From: Leptodactylus fallax | Taxonomy: Eukaryota > Chordata > Amphibia > Anura > Leptodactylidae | Assembly (NCBI GenBank): GCA_947044405.1 | Contig: CAMRHE010000011.1 | Span: 9,609,001 to 9,673,000 of the forward strand | Direction: 5' to 3' | Length of the DNA stretch: 64,000 nt | In this document: positions 24,480-34,102 of the stretch, piece by piece | Layout of the letters: every line of letters begins with the position of its first letter | Position numbering within the stretch: position 1 is the stretch's first letter | Program-made: the position numbers and the translations under genes | The notes under the pieces: generated by a model | Told to the model about the DNA's origin: nothing | Databases searched by the model: none | What the model saw: the letters and a program-made list of their open reading frames with translations, nothing else

Positions 24480-26815
24480 ACTGTCTGGCTAACACTCTGT
24501 CATACCCATATGGTAGATTCCGTGGATTGCTCCCTATTTTAACTACATCAACTACTCTCTAGTCTTCTATAGTCCTGAACTCCTCTATTGCTCCTCCTGG
24601 CGCCTGGATGAACATACTGTACTCCTGCAGGGGGTAAAGGGAGTGCTGAGCCCCTACTCTACCATAAGGGGGGTTCCTCACCTCTTCCCCCTTCAATGCT
24701 GATTTATTGGATAACTGCTCCTAGCATTAACTCTCCTGGACAATCCTGACTGACCTGAGGTAGACACATCTCTTTCCTGGACTCAGTTGTATTCCTAGAG
24801 GAGGCATGACCAATATCATCATGATTAATTAAGGCTGATATGTAGTTCACCTGAAGCGGCCCACCGCACTCCTGTTCTCCTCGAACCTTTGTCTGACTGG
24901 TTGTCTGGCGGTAGCACAGCAGACTCTTGGACCCTCTCATTTTGGTTTTGAACCGCTTTAATAATAGACCACTTCATTTGCTTCCTCACTCTCCATTTGG
25001 ACACTGAACATGACAAAGAAGAAATCCTCCTCCTCCAGTCTTCCTAGGAAACTAACTGATTTCTTTGGGAGCCAACCTCTTGAAATGGTGTCCTCCCGTG
25101 CCTCCGACTTCCCTCCACAGATCTCCTCTCCATCCGGCTCTCCGGACCTGTCTCAGGATTCCTCTGGGTCTGAAGGTACAGACACCACGGCTGTTGTCAC
25201 TTCTCAACTCCTTCCAGATGGAAGTAAAAGAGGTCCGAGTCTGTCCCCTGCTGTGTCCCCGGCTAGCAAGGGGTGGCTTGCAAGAAGAATATTCATTCCC
25301 CAGTGTCCAAGGGGGGCAACCTCCCTTTGGTCTGCCATGGTGACATCTCTGAATTCCTGACTTCTAATGAGTAGGTCACTACCGACACATTGAAAGTTAT
25401 GCTGGTACTCCTGCAATTGGACATTAGCAAGAGTGTGGCGTCCCTTGTTGGCAAGCTACAATGCAACATTGATGCTTTAGGGGACAGAACTGATAACATT
25501 GAGTACAAGATGGGGGAATTCTCAGCCGCATATAATGAGCTTGTGGATGCACATAATGCCTTAAATTAAGGCAACTGACTCTGAGGACCGCTCCAGACGT
25601 AACCATATGAAAATTCGTGGCATACCTGAAGATATTGCGTCTATTGATCTCAAGGCATACATAAAATGCATGTTCAAGAAGATTCTTCCTAACCTCTCAG
25701 GACTGGATCTCACCTTGGATAGAGTGCATCGCATTCCTAAAGATAATTCGGCTCCTGCAGATACTCCTAGATACACCCTGGTTAGAGTTCATTTCTACCA
25801 TATCAAGGACTCTATACTTTTGGAGGCTCGCAAATTTGGATCCTTACCTGCACCATTTACTTCTATATCCCTGTATCCGGATCTTTCTGCTGCCACCATA
25901 CAAGTACGACACAACTTCGCACCCATCACTAAGATCTTAAGGGACAAGGATGCCAGGTATCGTTGGGGCTTCCCCACCAAGCTACGATATTCTGGAATGG
26001 GACTGCAAACCCTGTTACTTCTGTGGAGGCGGGATTCTCCCTTCTTCGTAGATGGTGTTTACTTACTAATGATATGGAGATCAGGTCCGGCAAACCTACT
26101 TGTCCCCCCCTCTCCCGAGTTCTGAAGGATTGGCACACAGTTGGATCTCCTTGAGGGACTGTTATCAGCTCGACTTTTCCAAGGTGGACCAGGTGCTTTC
26201 AGTGTTTCCTTGTGCTATGTTGGCAAATTGCCTTGTTTCATGTCTATCTTTATCAAATTCTGTTTCGGATTGTTGTCCATATTCATAACTTTAACCCCCC
26301 CCCCCCCTCAACAGGTATTCGGTGCATTTTAGCACTATGATGCTTTTTTCAGTTTTATGTATATATGTACGGTTATGTTTTCTTGTATTCTAATATTACC
26401 TCCTACTAGTAGCCCATACTCGCTTGTATTGCTTACTGATGTGTACATCCTTGGTCCTCCCTGCTTCCCATACAGGAATGATCTCCGCCCACTAAGTTGA
26501 CTTGCAGCTCTTATTCCATAAAAATGGTGTTACGTATCTCCTCCTTGAATGTGAGAGGTTTTATCAGCCCCTCTTTGTGGAGAGAGGCGAGGAAATTAAA
26601 ATGTGATGTGCTTATGTTGCAAGAGATGCACTTTCATTCAGAAAAGAGTTCTTTATTCTCCAAACCCTTCTTCCCTCACATTTTCAAATCTTCCTGTGCA
26701 GCTAAACGTAAAGGTGTCCTTATTGTAATTGGAGACTCTGTCACTTTTCATCATTACTCTGTCCTATTGGATACCCAGGGCTGCTATCTTGGCCTCAACT
26801 CTATTATTAATAATA
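24480..26815 (+). mobile_element. L1/Tx1-like LINE, 5' part only
   Basis: A leader (24480-25009) is followed by ORF1 and the start of ORF2, and the element stops soon after the first part of the endonuclease. Loss of the 3' end, with RT absent, is opposite to ordinary LINE 5' truncation. It implies a later deletion or rearrangement near 26815. A C13 tract lies at about 26296-26309 between ORF1 and ORF2. Confidence 0.8.
25010..26000 (+). pseudogene. L1-type ORF1 protein (RNA-binding), broken
   Basis: ORF1 proteins of L1-like LINEs trimerise and bind the element RNA. ATG 25010 opens a Ser/Pro-rich N-terminus (KKKSSSSSLPRKLTDFF) that stops at 25360. The coiled-coil-like middle (near 25400-25560) lies in other frames. 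The RRM-like core runs from about 25590: SEDRSRRNHMKIRGIPED, LDLTLDRVHRIPK and ITKILRDKDARYRW. These are the conserved transposase_22 signatures. At least two frame lesions separate the blocks. Confidence 0.82.
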
Positions 26816-26871
26816 TGATCCCATTAAAAAAATCCAAAACTTTGCAAAAAAAAATTCTTGGAGTCACCTCA
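26524..26871 (+). pseudogene. L1-type ORF2, endonuclease N-terminus only
   Basis: From ATG 26524 the frame begins LRISSLNVRGF, followed by KCDVLMLQEMHF, the first two catalytic motifs of the APE-type endonuclease (N of LNVRG and E of LQE). Resemblance fades after about residue 100 and the frame ends at 26871. No reverse transcriptase follows on this strand before the Gypsy element. Confidence 0.82.
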
Positions 26872-27911
26872 TAACCTTTTTTTATATTTCCATGTATGGG
26901 GATGCAAATTGGGAAATGTCCATTGCAGTTTGGCTCTTTTGATTTTTTTTTCTAACTACACCATTCACCGTATGGGAATATTTTTATGAGTTTGTAGGCC
27001 AGGCATTTTGGGACACTGGGATATCAAATGTGTATGTGTTTGACTTTTTTTTCATATGTTCTAGGGAAAAGGAGGGCGATTCAAATTTTAAATCTTATTT
27101 ATTTATTTATTTATTTATTTATTTTCTTATTATTAGACCCCCTAGGGATTATGAACCTTAGATTATTGCACTTGTATTACTGGCTGCATAGAGCAAATAC
27201 AAATATATGCCAGACAAGCTTGGAAGTCTTCAATAGACTCCTGGCTGTCATGGCAACGGATACCATATTTGTACAGTATTTTTACGGTGGATGCCGGAAA
27301 AGGGATAAACAATTTTCTGTAACTTTACACTACCTATTAGTGGAAGTACACAGTGCCAAAATTATGGTTCATGTTGGCGCATCTTAAACCACCACCCTTT
27401 TCCAGTTAATGCACAATCCTTGTTAAGCAAGGTTCAAAAAGTGCCTAAAACACATAATAAATGTGGTGCAAAGTATTTACTGTGCGCCACTTTTTGTAAG
27501 AAAATTCAGCAGAAAAATGTACCATTTTGGTTACATAGTTACAAAGTTTCATAGTTAGGTTCATCAAGTTCGACTGTTTTATACTTATGAACCCACGTTT
27601 ATCAAATTTCCCAAGTTTACAATAGGTTCATACTAGCGTTGCTTTTCCATTGTTCAGGTCTGTCGAGGGTCCTGAACATCGGAAAGGTGGACCGCTAAAA
27701 TAGTGGTAACACATAGTGAACACTATAATGGAGTCCGTTGGGTATCCGACATTTTTAAACTGAAACCAGAGGAGGAAAATGTCCTCCGTACAGGACTTTT
27801 TCCTCTGCCAATTTTCATCGGACACTGCACCAGAATCTCCAACTGAGACACTGTCGCAGATGTGAACGTAACTTTACTAAGTTAGGCAAATGACTATGTC
27901 AGGTATTGCAG
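26872..27911. other. Non-coding stretch with ATTT microsatellite
   Basis: Includes a (TTTA)n run at about 27095-27125 and a decayed interspersed repeat near 27620-27860 (GGTTCATACTAGCGTTG start). No gene was recognised. Confidence 0.45.
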
Positions 27912-28889
27912 TGTAAGAGACAGCCAATGTTGTCTTAAGCTTCATTTGTCTGTATAAACTGTTAATGTTGAATGTATTTCTGTGATTCTGTTCCTTTAAG
28001 ACAGCAGCCATTGTAATTGTGACATGATGCTGGAGTGAGACCCCCCCCCCCTTTTATGTCAGCCTGCCTGTTCTGCAGACAGAGTGTGAGCAGAGAAGCA
28101 GGAAGTGACGAGACAGAGAGCAGCAGCCATCTTGGCAAGTGTTGTATTGAACTGGTGTGGAGATTTTTCTGTACAGCTAAGCTGTATCTTGGTCCAGAGA
28201 CAAACAGAGTGTAAAGAGACAACAGGACTAGTGAGTCCACGTGAAAGGAACTGTGCTCAGTGGCCGATCAGTGAGACTGACATTGTGACTGTGTATATGG
28301 ATACCACAGATAGAGACTCGCAGTGCTGTTGATGTACTGGACGGCACCTGCTAAATCCCGGCTTACATCCCAGCTCAGTGTATGGATTCGGCAGGACTGT
28401 CAGTGTGCTGAGTGGAATCTGCTGTTGGATTACATTGCATTCAGTTGGTTTCCCTGTCTGTTAAAGAGGACTTCATTTCTCCCAAGATCCTGATAACCGT
28501 GAGGAGAGGACGCTTCACTATAAAAGAAAGGACCGACTTTGGGCCCCACCGCGCGCTTCTACGGACTGTAAGCGGTCCACCTGGACCACTGGGGAAAAGG
28601 GGGTGCACCCAAATGTGAAGTCAGGGTCAGTTAGGGATAGTTTTGAGTATATTGTTCATTCAGTGTCCATACTGCAGAAGTGGACAGAGTAAAAGTAGAA
28701 ACCATTGCAGAATTTGCCTTGAAATTGTTCATGCTATATTGCATATTTTGCTTGTCTTTAGCCCTGTCATTTTACCTTTAACTAGCCTTTATTAACTTAT
28801 AGTAAATATATATTTTTTTCTTGAACTACCGCGTGTGCGTTCATTTCTGGTTGCGGAGTCCAAACCACCTGCCTTGCTCTCGGTTCACA
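27912..28889 (+). repeat. Gypsy 5' LTR (978 bp)
   Basis: Begins TGTAAGAGACAGCC and ends GGTTCACA. A TATA box (TATAAAAG) lies at 28519-28526, a plausible U3 promoter with R starting shortly downstream. It differs from the 3' LTR by three substitutions that I can see (near 28110, 28265 and 28750) and by three extra Cs in the C-tract at 28041-28051. Confidence 0.96.
28519..28526 (+). promoter_or_regulatory. TATA box of the 5' LTR
   Basis: TATAAAAG, about 370 bp before the LTR end. The identical sequence is at 34707-34714 in the 3' LTR. No AATAAA was found in the LTR, so the polyadenylation signal may be the AGTAAA near 28800. Confidence 0.65.
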
Positions 28890-28892
28890 AAT

Positions 28893-28910
28893 TGGCGTAG
28901 TCGGCAGGAT
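28893..28910 (+). promoter_or_regulatory. Primer binding site, tRNA-Ser
   Basis: TGGCGTAGTCGGCAGGAT starts three bases after the 5' LTR. Its complement, ATCCTGCCGACTACG plus CCA, is the 3' end of vertebrate tRNA-Ser. Gypsy elements such as 17.6 and 297 are known to use tRNA-Ser primers. A near copy at 53622-53638 belongs to another LTR family in this window. Confidence 0.88.
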
Positions 28911-28922
28911 CCGCTTACCAGA

Positions 28923-29903
28923 ATGGACGGTGACGCACCCGTTCGGGAGAATGGTGCTGGAGGAAGAATGCCAGTAGGGGCTATAATGAGTCAGTTAGCT
29001 AAATTTGATGGCAATAATATGTCAGTGAGTATGTGGGTGGAACAGATACGAATGATACAGCGAATGTACCAGACCGCACCAGAAGTACTAGTAGAGCTAG
29101 CAATATTGACATTACAAGGGGATGCTAAGACCACGGTGATACTGAGGCCATTTGAACAAAGGCAGACATTTGAGCAAGTAGTCCAGATTCTAGAAACCAT
29201 CTATGGAGAAACTGCATTGCTGGGGTCTCTGCAGGCTCGGTTCTTCCAGAGGGTACAACAGGAGAATGAAAGCCTTCCCCAATATGCAAATGCCCTACAA
29301 GAACTGCTCCGAGATATTCAAAGGAAGGAAAGAGGGGGCTCGCCAGCCTTCTGTAACCCTGATCGGACTCTCCGTGACCAGTTTGTCCTGGGGATACGTG
29401 ACGGCAGTTTAACTGTGACTATGCAGGATTTTATACGACGAGAGACTGATGCTAAATTCCATGATGTACAGGTAGAGGCCATCTCCCGTGCCAATAGTAT
29501 GGTCCCGAGGCCGCAGACCGCAGTTGGAGTTACTTTGTCACAGGGGGCTAGTTCTGGCTCAGAGACAGTAGAAAAAGGGACGGTTAAAGAAATTCTCACA
29601 GTAATGCAGAAACTGCAAGAACAAATGGAACACTTGCACACTCGTTGTGATGAGCAGTCTATGAAAATTGCAGACTTCCAGAAGACTGGAGATGAAAGGG
29701 TGAGCCATCCACACCCAGCAAGTCAGAATCACCCACCATCCCGCTGGAGGGGTGAGGATAGGACCTACCGAAGGGGTCCAAATCATTTAGTGCAGTGCTC
29801 AGGAGAAATCGAAGGGGCTTACCGAAGGGGCCCAAACAGATGGCCAGAACGACGGGGGGATACGCTGCTGGGAGTGTGGACGGATGGGCCACGTTGCTGC
29901 TAG
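28923..29903 (+). CDS. gag: Gypsy Gag, ending early; zinc knuckle in the adjacent frame
   Basis: Capsid/nucleocapsid protein that packages element RNA. ATG 28923 is chosen because it is the first in-frame ATG after the primer binding site. The ORF is open further upstream into the LTR. It has 326 codons. Residues 20-230 have the helical retrotransposon Gag pattern (SMWVEQIRMIQRMY, LQARFFQRVQQENESLPQYA, RTLRDQFVLGIRDG), then a glutamine/charged coiled segment and a basic RRGPN-rich linker. The frame ends TAG at 29901. A CX2CX4HX4C knuckle (CWECGRMGHVAARC) follows the linker in the next frame and ends at TGA 29947. The switch coincides with a G6 tract (29854-29859), so one inserted base, or an assembly error, is the simplest cause. 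Confidence 0.85.
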   Translation: MDGDAPVRENGAGGRMPVGAIMSQLAKFDGNNMSVSMWVEQIRMIQRMYQTAPEVLVELAILTLQGDAKTTVILRPFEQRQTFEQVVQILETIYGETALLGSLQARFFQRVQQENESLPQYANALQELLRDIQRKERGGSPAFCNPDRTLRDQFVLGIRDGSLTVTMQDFIRRETDAKFHDVQVEAISRANSMVPRPQTAVGVTLSQGASSGSETVEKGTVKEILTVMQKLQEQMEHLHTRCDEQSMKIADFQKTGDERVSHPHPASQNHPPSRWRGEDRTYRRGPNHLVQCSGEIEGAYRRGPNRWPERRGDTLLGVWTDGPRCC

Positions 29904-29930
29904 ATGTCCAGAGCAGCGACAAACTTATGA

Positions 29931-32900
29931 GAGACCGCCGTTAAACTGAAGTCCCCTGCTGCTGAAGGGCGTGTAGTAGGGGAGACTGACAAGGAGACTA
30001 TGTGGGGAGAATGCCCTGATGATGACCTGATCGCTGCAAGTCCTGTCATACAGGTGGAAATGGAGGGTATTCCGGTTACCGGGATGATTGACACGGGTTC
30101 CCAAGTAACGACCTTGAGTAGAGACTGTTATGAACGGTACTTCCGGCAACATGTGAAATATGATCCCCATACATTCGTACGAGTGGTCGCAGCTAACCAG
30201 TTACCAGTTCCGGTCGTGGGAGTGGCCTGGATGAATGTCCGGGTATGTGGCCAAGATCTAGGTAGGAAAGGCATTGTGGTGGTACAGGAGTCACATGAAG
30301 TAAAGGTCCCTGTCATTTTGGGGATGAATGTGTTAAAAGAATTAGATCAGATCCTCTTTGAAAAGAAAGGTCACGGTTATTGGAAAGAAACCACCACCCA
30401 TTGGCCTACTCAAACAGCTTTCCAGCGGCTGATCCGGACATGTGGCTTACAGAAAAGTTCAGATGCACAGCGTCCTCTGGCTCGAATTTCAGTTCCTTTG
30501 CATACAAAAGTTACACTGCCACCCAGTCGGGAGACAATAGTGTCCATGCCCGTAGGCACCTGTCGGAAACTAGAGGGCATAGCTGTGTTGGTAGAACCAC
30601 TGCAGGCAGCCGAAGGAGGTGTTGATCCGCTAGTGGCCCGTTCCTTGGCAATAGTTCGCAATGGAAGAGTACCACTTCGATGTGTAAACACTCAGGACCA
30701 GAGTGTGGACCTGACCCCAGGGAGGCTGCTGGCTAACATCTATGTGACTCCGGAGGAAGTAAGGAAAGTAACTCCAATGCAGCTGAAGCCGACTGAAAGG
30801 GATGAGTGGACCGTAACTGTGTCCATGGGAGAAGATGAGGAACCCACCTCTGAATGGAATGGCTGTGCAATTCGAGAACAGATGAAGATGGATGTAAGTT
30901 CATGTTCTCTGGAATGGGTGCAGAAGGTAGATGAGCTGTTGTGGGAGAACCAAGCCACCTTTGCACGGTATGCTGAAGATTTTGGATGTACCACAGGGAT
31001 CTACCATGAGATTCCCACAGGAGACACCCCTCCAATTAGAGAGCGCTACCGACAAATTCCTCCACAGTTGTATCAGGAAGTGAAAGAACTGTTAGCTAAG
31101 ATGCTACAGGGTGGGATCATCCAAGAAAGCCAGAGTCCCTGGGCGGCTCCTGTGGTGTTAGTAAGAAAAAAAGATGGGTCCATCCGATTTTGCGTAGACT
31201 ATCGGAAGTTAAACGCTTGCACCGTACGAGATTCCTACCCCTTGCCACGGATTGAGGAGTCCCTCTCAGCGCTAGGGAGAGCCCGGTACTTCTCCTCACT
31301 AGATCTGGCTAGTGGGTATTGGCAGGTGCCGATGGCCACAAAAGACAAGGAGAAGACGGCATTCATCTTGCCCATGGGACTATACGAATTTAACCGGATG
31401 CCCTTCGGGTTGACAAATGCACCCGGAACGTTTCAGCGGTTGATGGAGAAATGTCTCGGTGACTTCAACTTTGAGTTCACTCTCATCTACTTGGATGACA
31501 TTATAGTGTATTCTGCGACCTTTGAAGACCATCTCCACCAGTTGGGGCAAGTATTTCGAAGATTGCGGGAACATGGGCTCAAATTGAAACCCAGTAAATG
31601 TCGGTTGTTCCAATCTGAAATTGATTACTTGGGTCACCGCGTATCAGGAGAAGGGGTGAGACCATCAAGAGACAAGATAGCGGCTGTTCAAGATTGGCCG
31701 ATACCGACTACCCTGCGAGAAGTGAGGGCGTTCCTTGGAGTAGCCGGTTACTATCGACGGTTTATTAAGGATTTCGCCAAGGTAGCAGCACCACTTAATG
31801 CTCTCCTACGAGGCACATCCGGTGGTCCAAAGAACCGGTCCGTGAAGTGGGGACCTGAACAGGAACAAGCCTTCCAGGCATTGAAGGATGCACTGACAAC
31901 AGCCCCAATCTTGGCATATGCTGATTACCACTTGCCGTTCCAGCTATATACAGATGCAAGCCTGTATGGTCTTGGAGCAGTGCTTTCCCAGCTTCAGGAT
32001 GGCCAGGAGAGGGTCATAGCGTACGGCAGCCGGTCTTTGAGAGATTCTGAAAGAAACCCCGAGAATTATAGTTCATTTAAATTGGAGCTGTTGGCACTGG
32101 TATGGGCCATGACCGAGAAATTCTCTGTATATTTGACCGGTGCTGAAGTTTTAGTACTGACTGACAACAACCCACTAGCTCACCTGGAAAATGCCAAGCT
32201 CGGGGCGTTAGAGCAGAGGTGGATAGCCCGAATGTCTACATTCAATTACCGCATTAAGTATCGGTCCAAGACAGAGAACCAGAATGCTGACGGACTTTCT
32301 AGGGTAACTGCCCAGACCCCCACAGAAGACGTGGATCATGAGTTGGAGCATGTGGAGGTGCCCGATTTCAGCAGATTTTCACAGGCCTTGACCGCCACTA
32401 ATCAGTTTGAGATGGAGGGGACTGAAATGGCTCCTTTCTTTGGTCCCTCACGACAGGAATGGGCACAGATACAACAGACCCATGAGGGGCTGGCGCAGAT
32501 GATCAAGTGTGTTGAGAAAGGCCAGAAGCCCTGTAGAGAGGAAAGAGAACGACTGACACGTGAGATATTATCTGTTTTGAGTCAGTGGGAAAAGTTGGAG
32601 ATGAAAAATGGAGTGCTATGCCGAAAGGTCTATTTACCTTCTGAGATCGACATTCGATACCAAATTGTGGTGCCTAGTGAACTGGCTCGCTCCTTGGCAG
32701 TTGAGGCTCATAATAAGAATGGACATTTTGGTCATGAGAAGACCTTTCGTTGGTTACAGCGACTGATTTACTGCCCTGGTCTTCGTCAAATGGTCGAAGA
32801 AGTATGCCGCAGCTGTCGAACTTGTGAGATCCATAAGGCAATAGAACAGAGAGCTCCCCTGCAAACCATCGTGACCCAGGAACCTTTAGAAATCGTCATG

Positions 32901-34088
32901 ATAGACTATCTAATGGTGGGCCCATCCAATAGCGGACACCAGTATTGCCTCGTAATGGTGGATCACTTCACCAAATTTGCGGTGGTAACCGCCACCAAGG
33001 ACCAGACAGCTGAGTCAGCAGCTCGTGCTCTGTGCCAAGATTTCATTCGAGTATATGGGTGCCCCCAACGCATCCACTCCGACCAGGGCGCCTGCTTTGA
33101 GGGACACGTAATGAAAGAAGTTCAACGTATCTACGGGATAAAGAAGTCGCACACGACTCCATACCACCCTCAGGGAAATGGGGCCTGTGAAAGATTCAAC
33201 AGAACTCTGCTACAGATGCTGCGGACTCTGGAGGAAGACAAGAAGTTACAGTGGCCTCAGTTCTTGTCTGAAATGGTGTGGGCCTATAACAATCAGGTCC
33301 ATTCTACAACGGGGTACTCTCCTTATACACTTCTCTTTGGGCGGTCTGGGCGAAGCATAGGAGAATTACAGTTGAATGATGTGGATGGGTTCCCTCCGAG
33401 GGATCCAACCTCTTGGGTGCGGGCGCATCGGCAGAGACTTGAGACGATCCATCGATTGGTGCGGCAGCGCCTGCAAGAACATCCCCATCCTGATAAGACC
33501 CCAGTGCAAGAAGCACCATTGCAACCAGGCGACCTGGTGCTAGTTCGTGTCAAGAAACCCCAAGGGAAATTGGAAAGCAGATGGGAGGCTTTGCCGTATC
33601 GTGTTGTTGGCCGCAAGTATGCGAATGGGCCAGTGTACCAGGTCCAGAAAGAAGGAACTGATTGTGTTCGAGTACTTCACCGAAATATGTTGCGCCTGTG
33701 TCATTCTGAAGGGACAAATCACGATGGGCCTGCCAATGTGAATGAGCTCCCACAGTCAGAGAATGGAGGTGCGGAATGGGCCTCCGACGAGGAGGATGAT
33801 TGTTGGCCGATCCCTGCTCCTGGGGATGTTCCACCTGTGACTACTGTATCTCCGGCCTGTGCCCCCTCTGGTGCGGAATCCGCTGGTCCTTCTCAGCCCA
33901 TAGCTGCAGCACCCCATAATATACCACCGGTCCTCAGACGGACCACTAGGCCAAATGCTGGTATTCCCCCTGTTCGGTATGCGCAGGATGAGTTTGTTTG
34001 GCCTGCCATACATCGGTATACTACCACCCTGTGCATAAAAGTACAACCCTCTGGATATACAGTCATAGGCAGGGACTGCCACTCTTAA
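29931..34088 (+). CDS. pol: Gypsy Pol polyprotein (protease, RT, RNase H, integrase)
   Basis: The frame is open from 29931 (just after TGA 29928-29930) to TAA 34088; the first in-frame ATG is 30000. It is probably translated as a Gag-Pol fusion by a -1 shift at 29940. With M at 30000 as residue 1: aspartic protease DTG at 31-33; RT with CVDYRKLN, SSLDLASGYWQ, FNRMPFGLTNAP and catalytic YLDD at 497-500; RNase H with LYTDAS, ELLALVWA and LTDNNPL; integrase HHCC finger near 904-945; catalytic D969, D1028 and E1064 (35-residue D-E spacing). A GPY-like segment follows (GDLVLVRVKKPQGKLESRW, then YRVVG), and then a proline-rich C-terminus. No stops or frameshifts and all catalytic residues present, so it appears functional. 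Confidence 0.96.
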   Translation, partial: ETAVKLKSPAAEGRVVGETDKETMWGECPDDDLIAASPVIQVEMEGIPVTGMIDTGSQVTTLSRDCYERYFRQHVKYDPHTFVRVVAANQLPVPVVGVAWMNVRVCGQDLGRKGIVVVQESHEVKVPVILGMNVLKELDQILFEKKGHGYWKETTTHWPTQTAFQRLIRTCGLQKSSDAQRPLARISVPLHTKVTLPPSRETIVSMPVGTCRKLEGIAVLVEPLQAAEGGVDPLVARSLAIVRNGRVPLRCVNTQDQSVDLTPGRLLANIYVTPEEVRKVTPMQLKPTERDEWTVTVSMGEDEEPTSEWNGCAIREQMKMDVSSCSLEWVQKVDELLWENQATFARYAEDFGCTTGIYHEIPTGDTPPIRERYRQIPPQLYQEVKELLAKMLQGGIIQESQSPWAAPVVLVRKKDGSIRFCVDYRKLNACTVRDSYPLPRIEESLSALGRARYFSSLDLASGYWQVPMATKDKEKTAFILPMGLYEFNRMPFGLTNAPGTFQRLMEKCLGDFNFEFTLIYLDDIIVYSATFEDHLHQLGQVFRRLREHGLKLKPSKCRLFQSEIDYLGHRVSGEGVRPSRDKIAAVQDWPIPTTLREVRAFLGVAGYYRRFIKDFAKVAAPLNALLRGTSGGPKNRSVKWGPEQEQAFQALKDALTTAPILAYADYHLPFQLYTDASLYGLGAVLSQLQDGQERVIAYGSRSLRDSERNPENYSSFKLELLALVWAMTEKFSVYLTGAEVLVLTDNNPLAHLENAKLGALEQRWIARMSTFNYRIKYRSKTENQNADGLSRVTAQTPTEDVDHELEHVEVPDFSRFSQALTATNQFEMEGTEMAPFFGPSRQEWAQIQQTHEGLAQMIKCVEKGQKPCREERERLTREILSVLSQWEKLEMKNGVLCRKVYLPSEIDIRYQIVVPSELARSLAVEAHNKNGHFGHEKTFRWLQRLIYCPGLRQMVEEVCRSCRTCEIHKAIEQRAPLQTIVTQEPLEIVMIDYLMVGPSNSGHQYCLVMVDHFTKFAVVTATKDQTAESAARALCQDFIRVYGCPQRIHSDQGACFEGHVMKEVQRIYGIKKSHTTPYHPQGNGACERFNRTLLQMLRTLEEDKKLQWPQFLSEMVWAYNNQVHSTTGYSPYTLLFGRSGRSIGELQLNDVDGFPPRDPTSWVRAHRQRLETIHRLVRQRLQEHPHPDKTPVQEAPLQPGDLVLVRVKKPQGKLESRWEALPYRVVGRKYANGPVYQVQKEGTDCVRVLHRNMLRLCHSEGTNHDGPANVNELPQSENGGAEWASDEEDDCWPIPAPGDVPPVTTVSPACAPSGAESAGPSQPIAAAPHNIPPVLRRTTRPNAGIPPVRYAQDEFVWPAIHRYTTTLCIKVQPSGYTVIGRDCHS
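29940..29946 (+). promoter_or_regulatory. Candidate -1 ribosomal frameshift heptamer GTTAAAC
   Basis: In the zinc-knuckle frame the codons read G TTA AAC TGA, so the heptamer sits directly before the gag-frame stop at 29947-29949. A -1 slip on it enters the pol frame, which is open from 29931. GUUAAAC is a known functional slippery sequence of the X_XXY_YYZ-like class (used by arteriviruses). A downstream pseudoknot was not established. Confidence 0.65.
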
Positions 34089-34102
34089 AGTGGGGGGGAA
34101 TA
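34089..34102 (+). promoter_or_regulatory. Polypurine tract
   Basis: AGTGGGGGGGAATA lies between the pol stop and the 3' LTR start (TGTAAG at 34103). A G-rich tract here is the expected plus-strand primer site. Confidence 0.85.

Noticed and set aside
25010..26125. Host RNA-binding protein gene
   Set aside because: The RRNHMKIRGIPED signature and the following endonuclease start mark it as LINE ORF1.
28821..28922. Upstream ATG 28821 as the gag start
   Set aside because: It lies inside the 5' LTR and upstream of the primer site; ATG 28923 is the first in-frame start in the leader.
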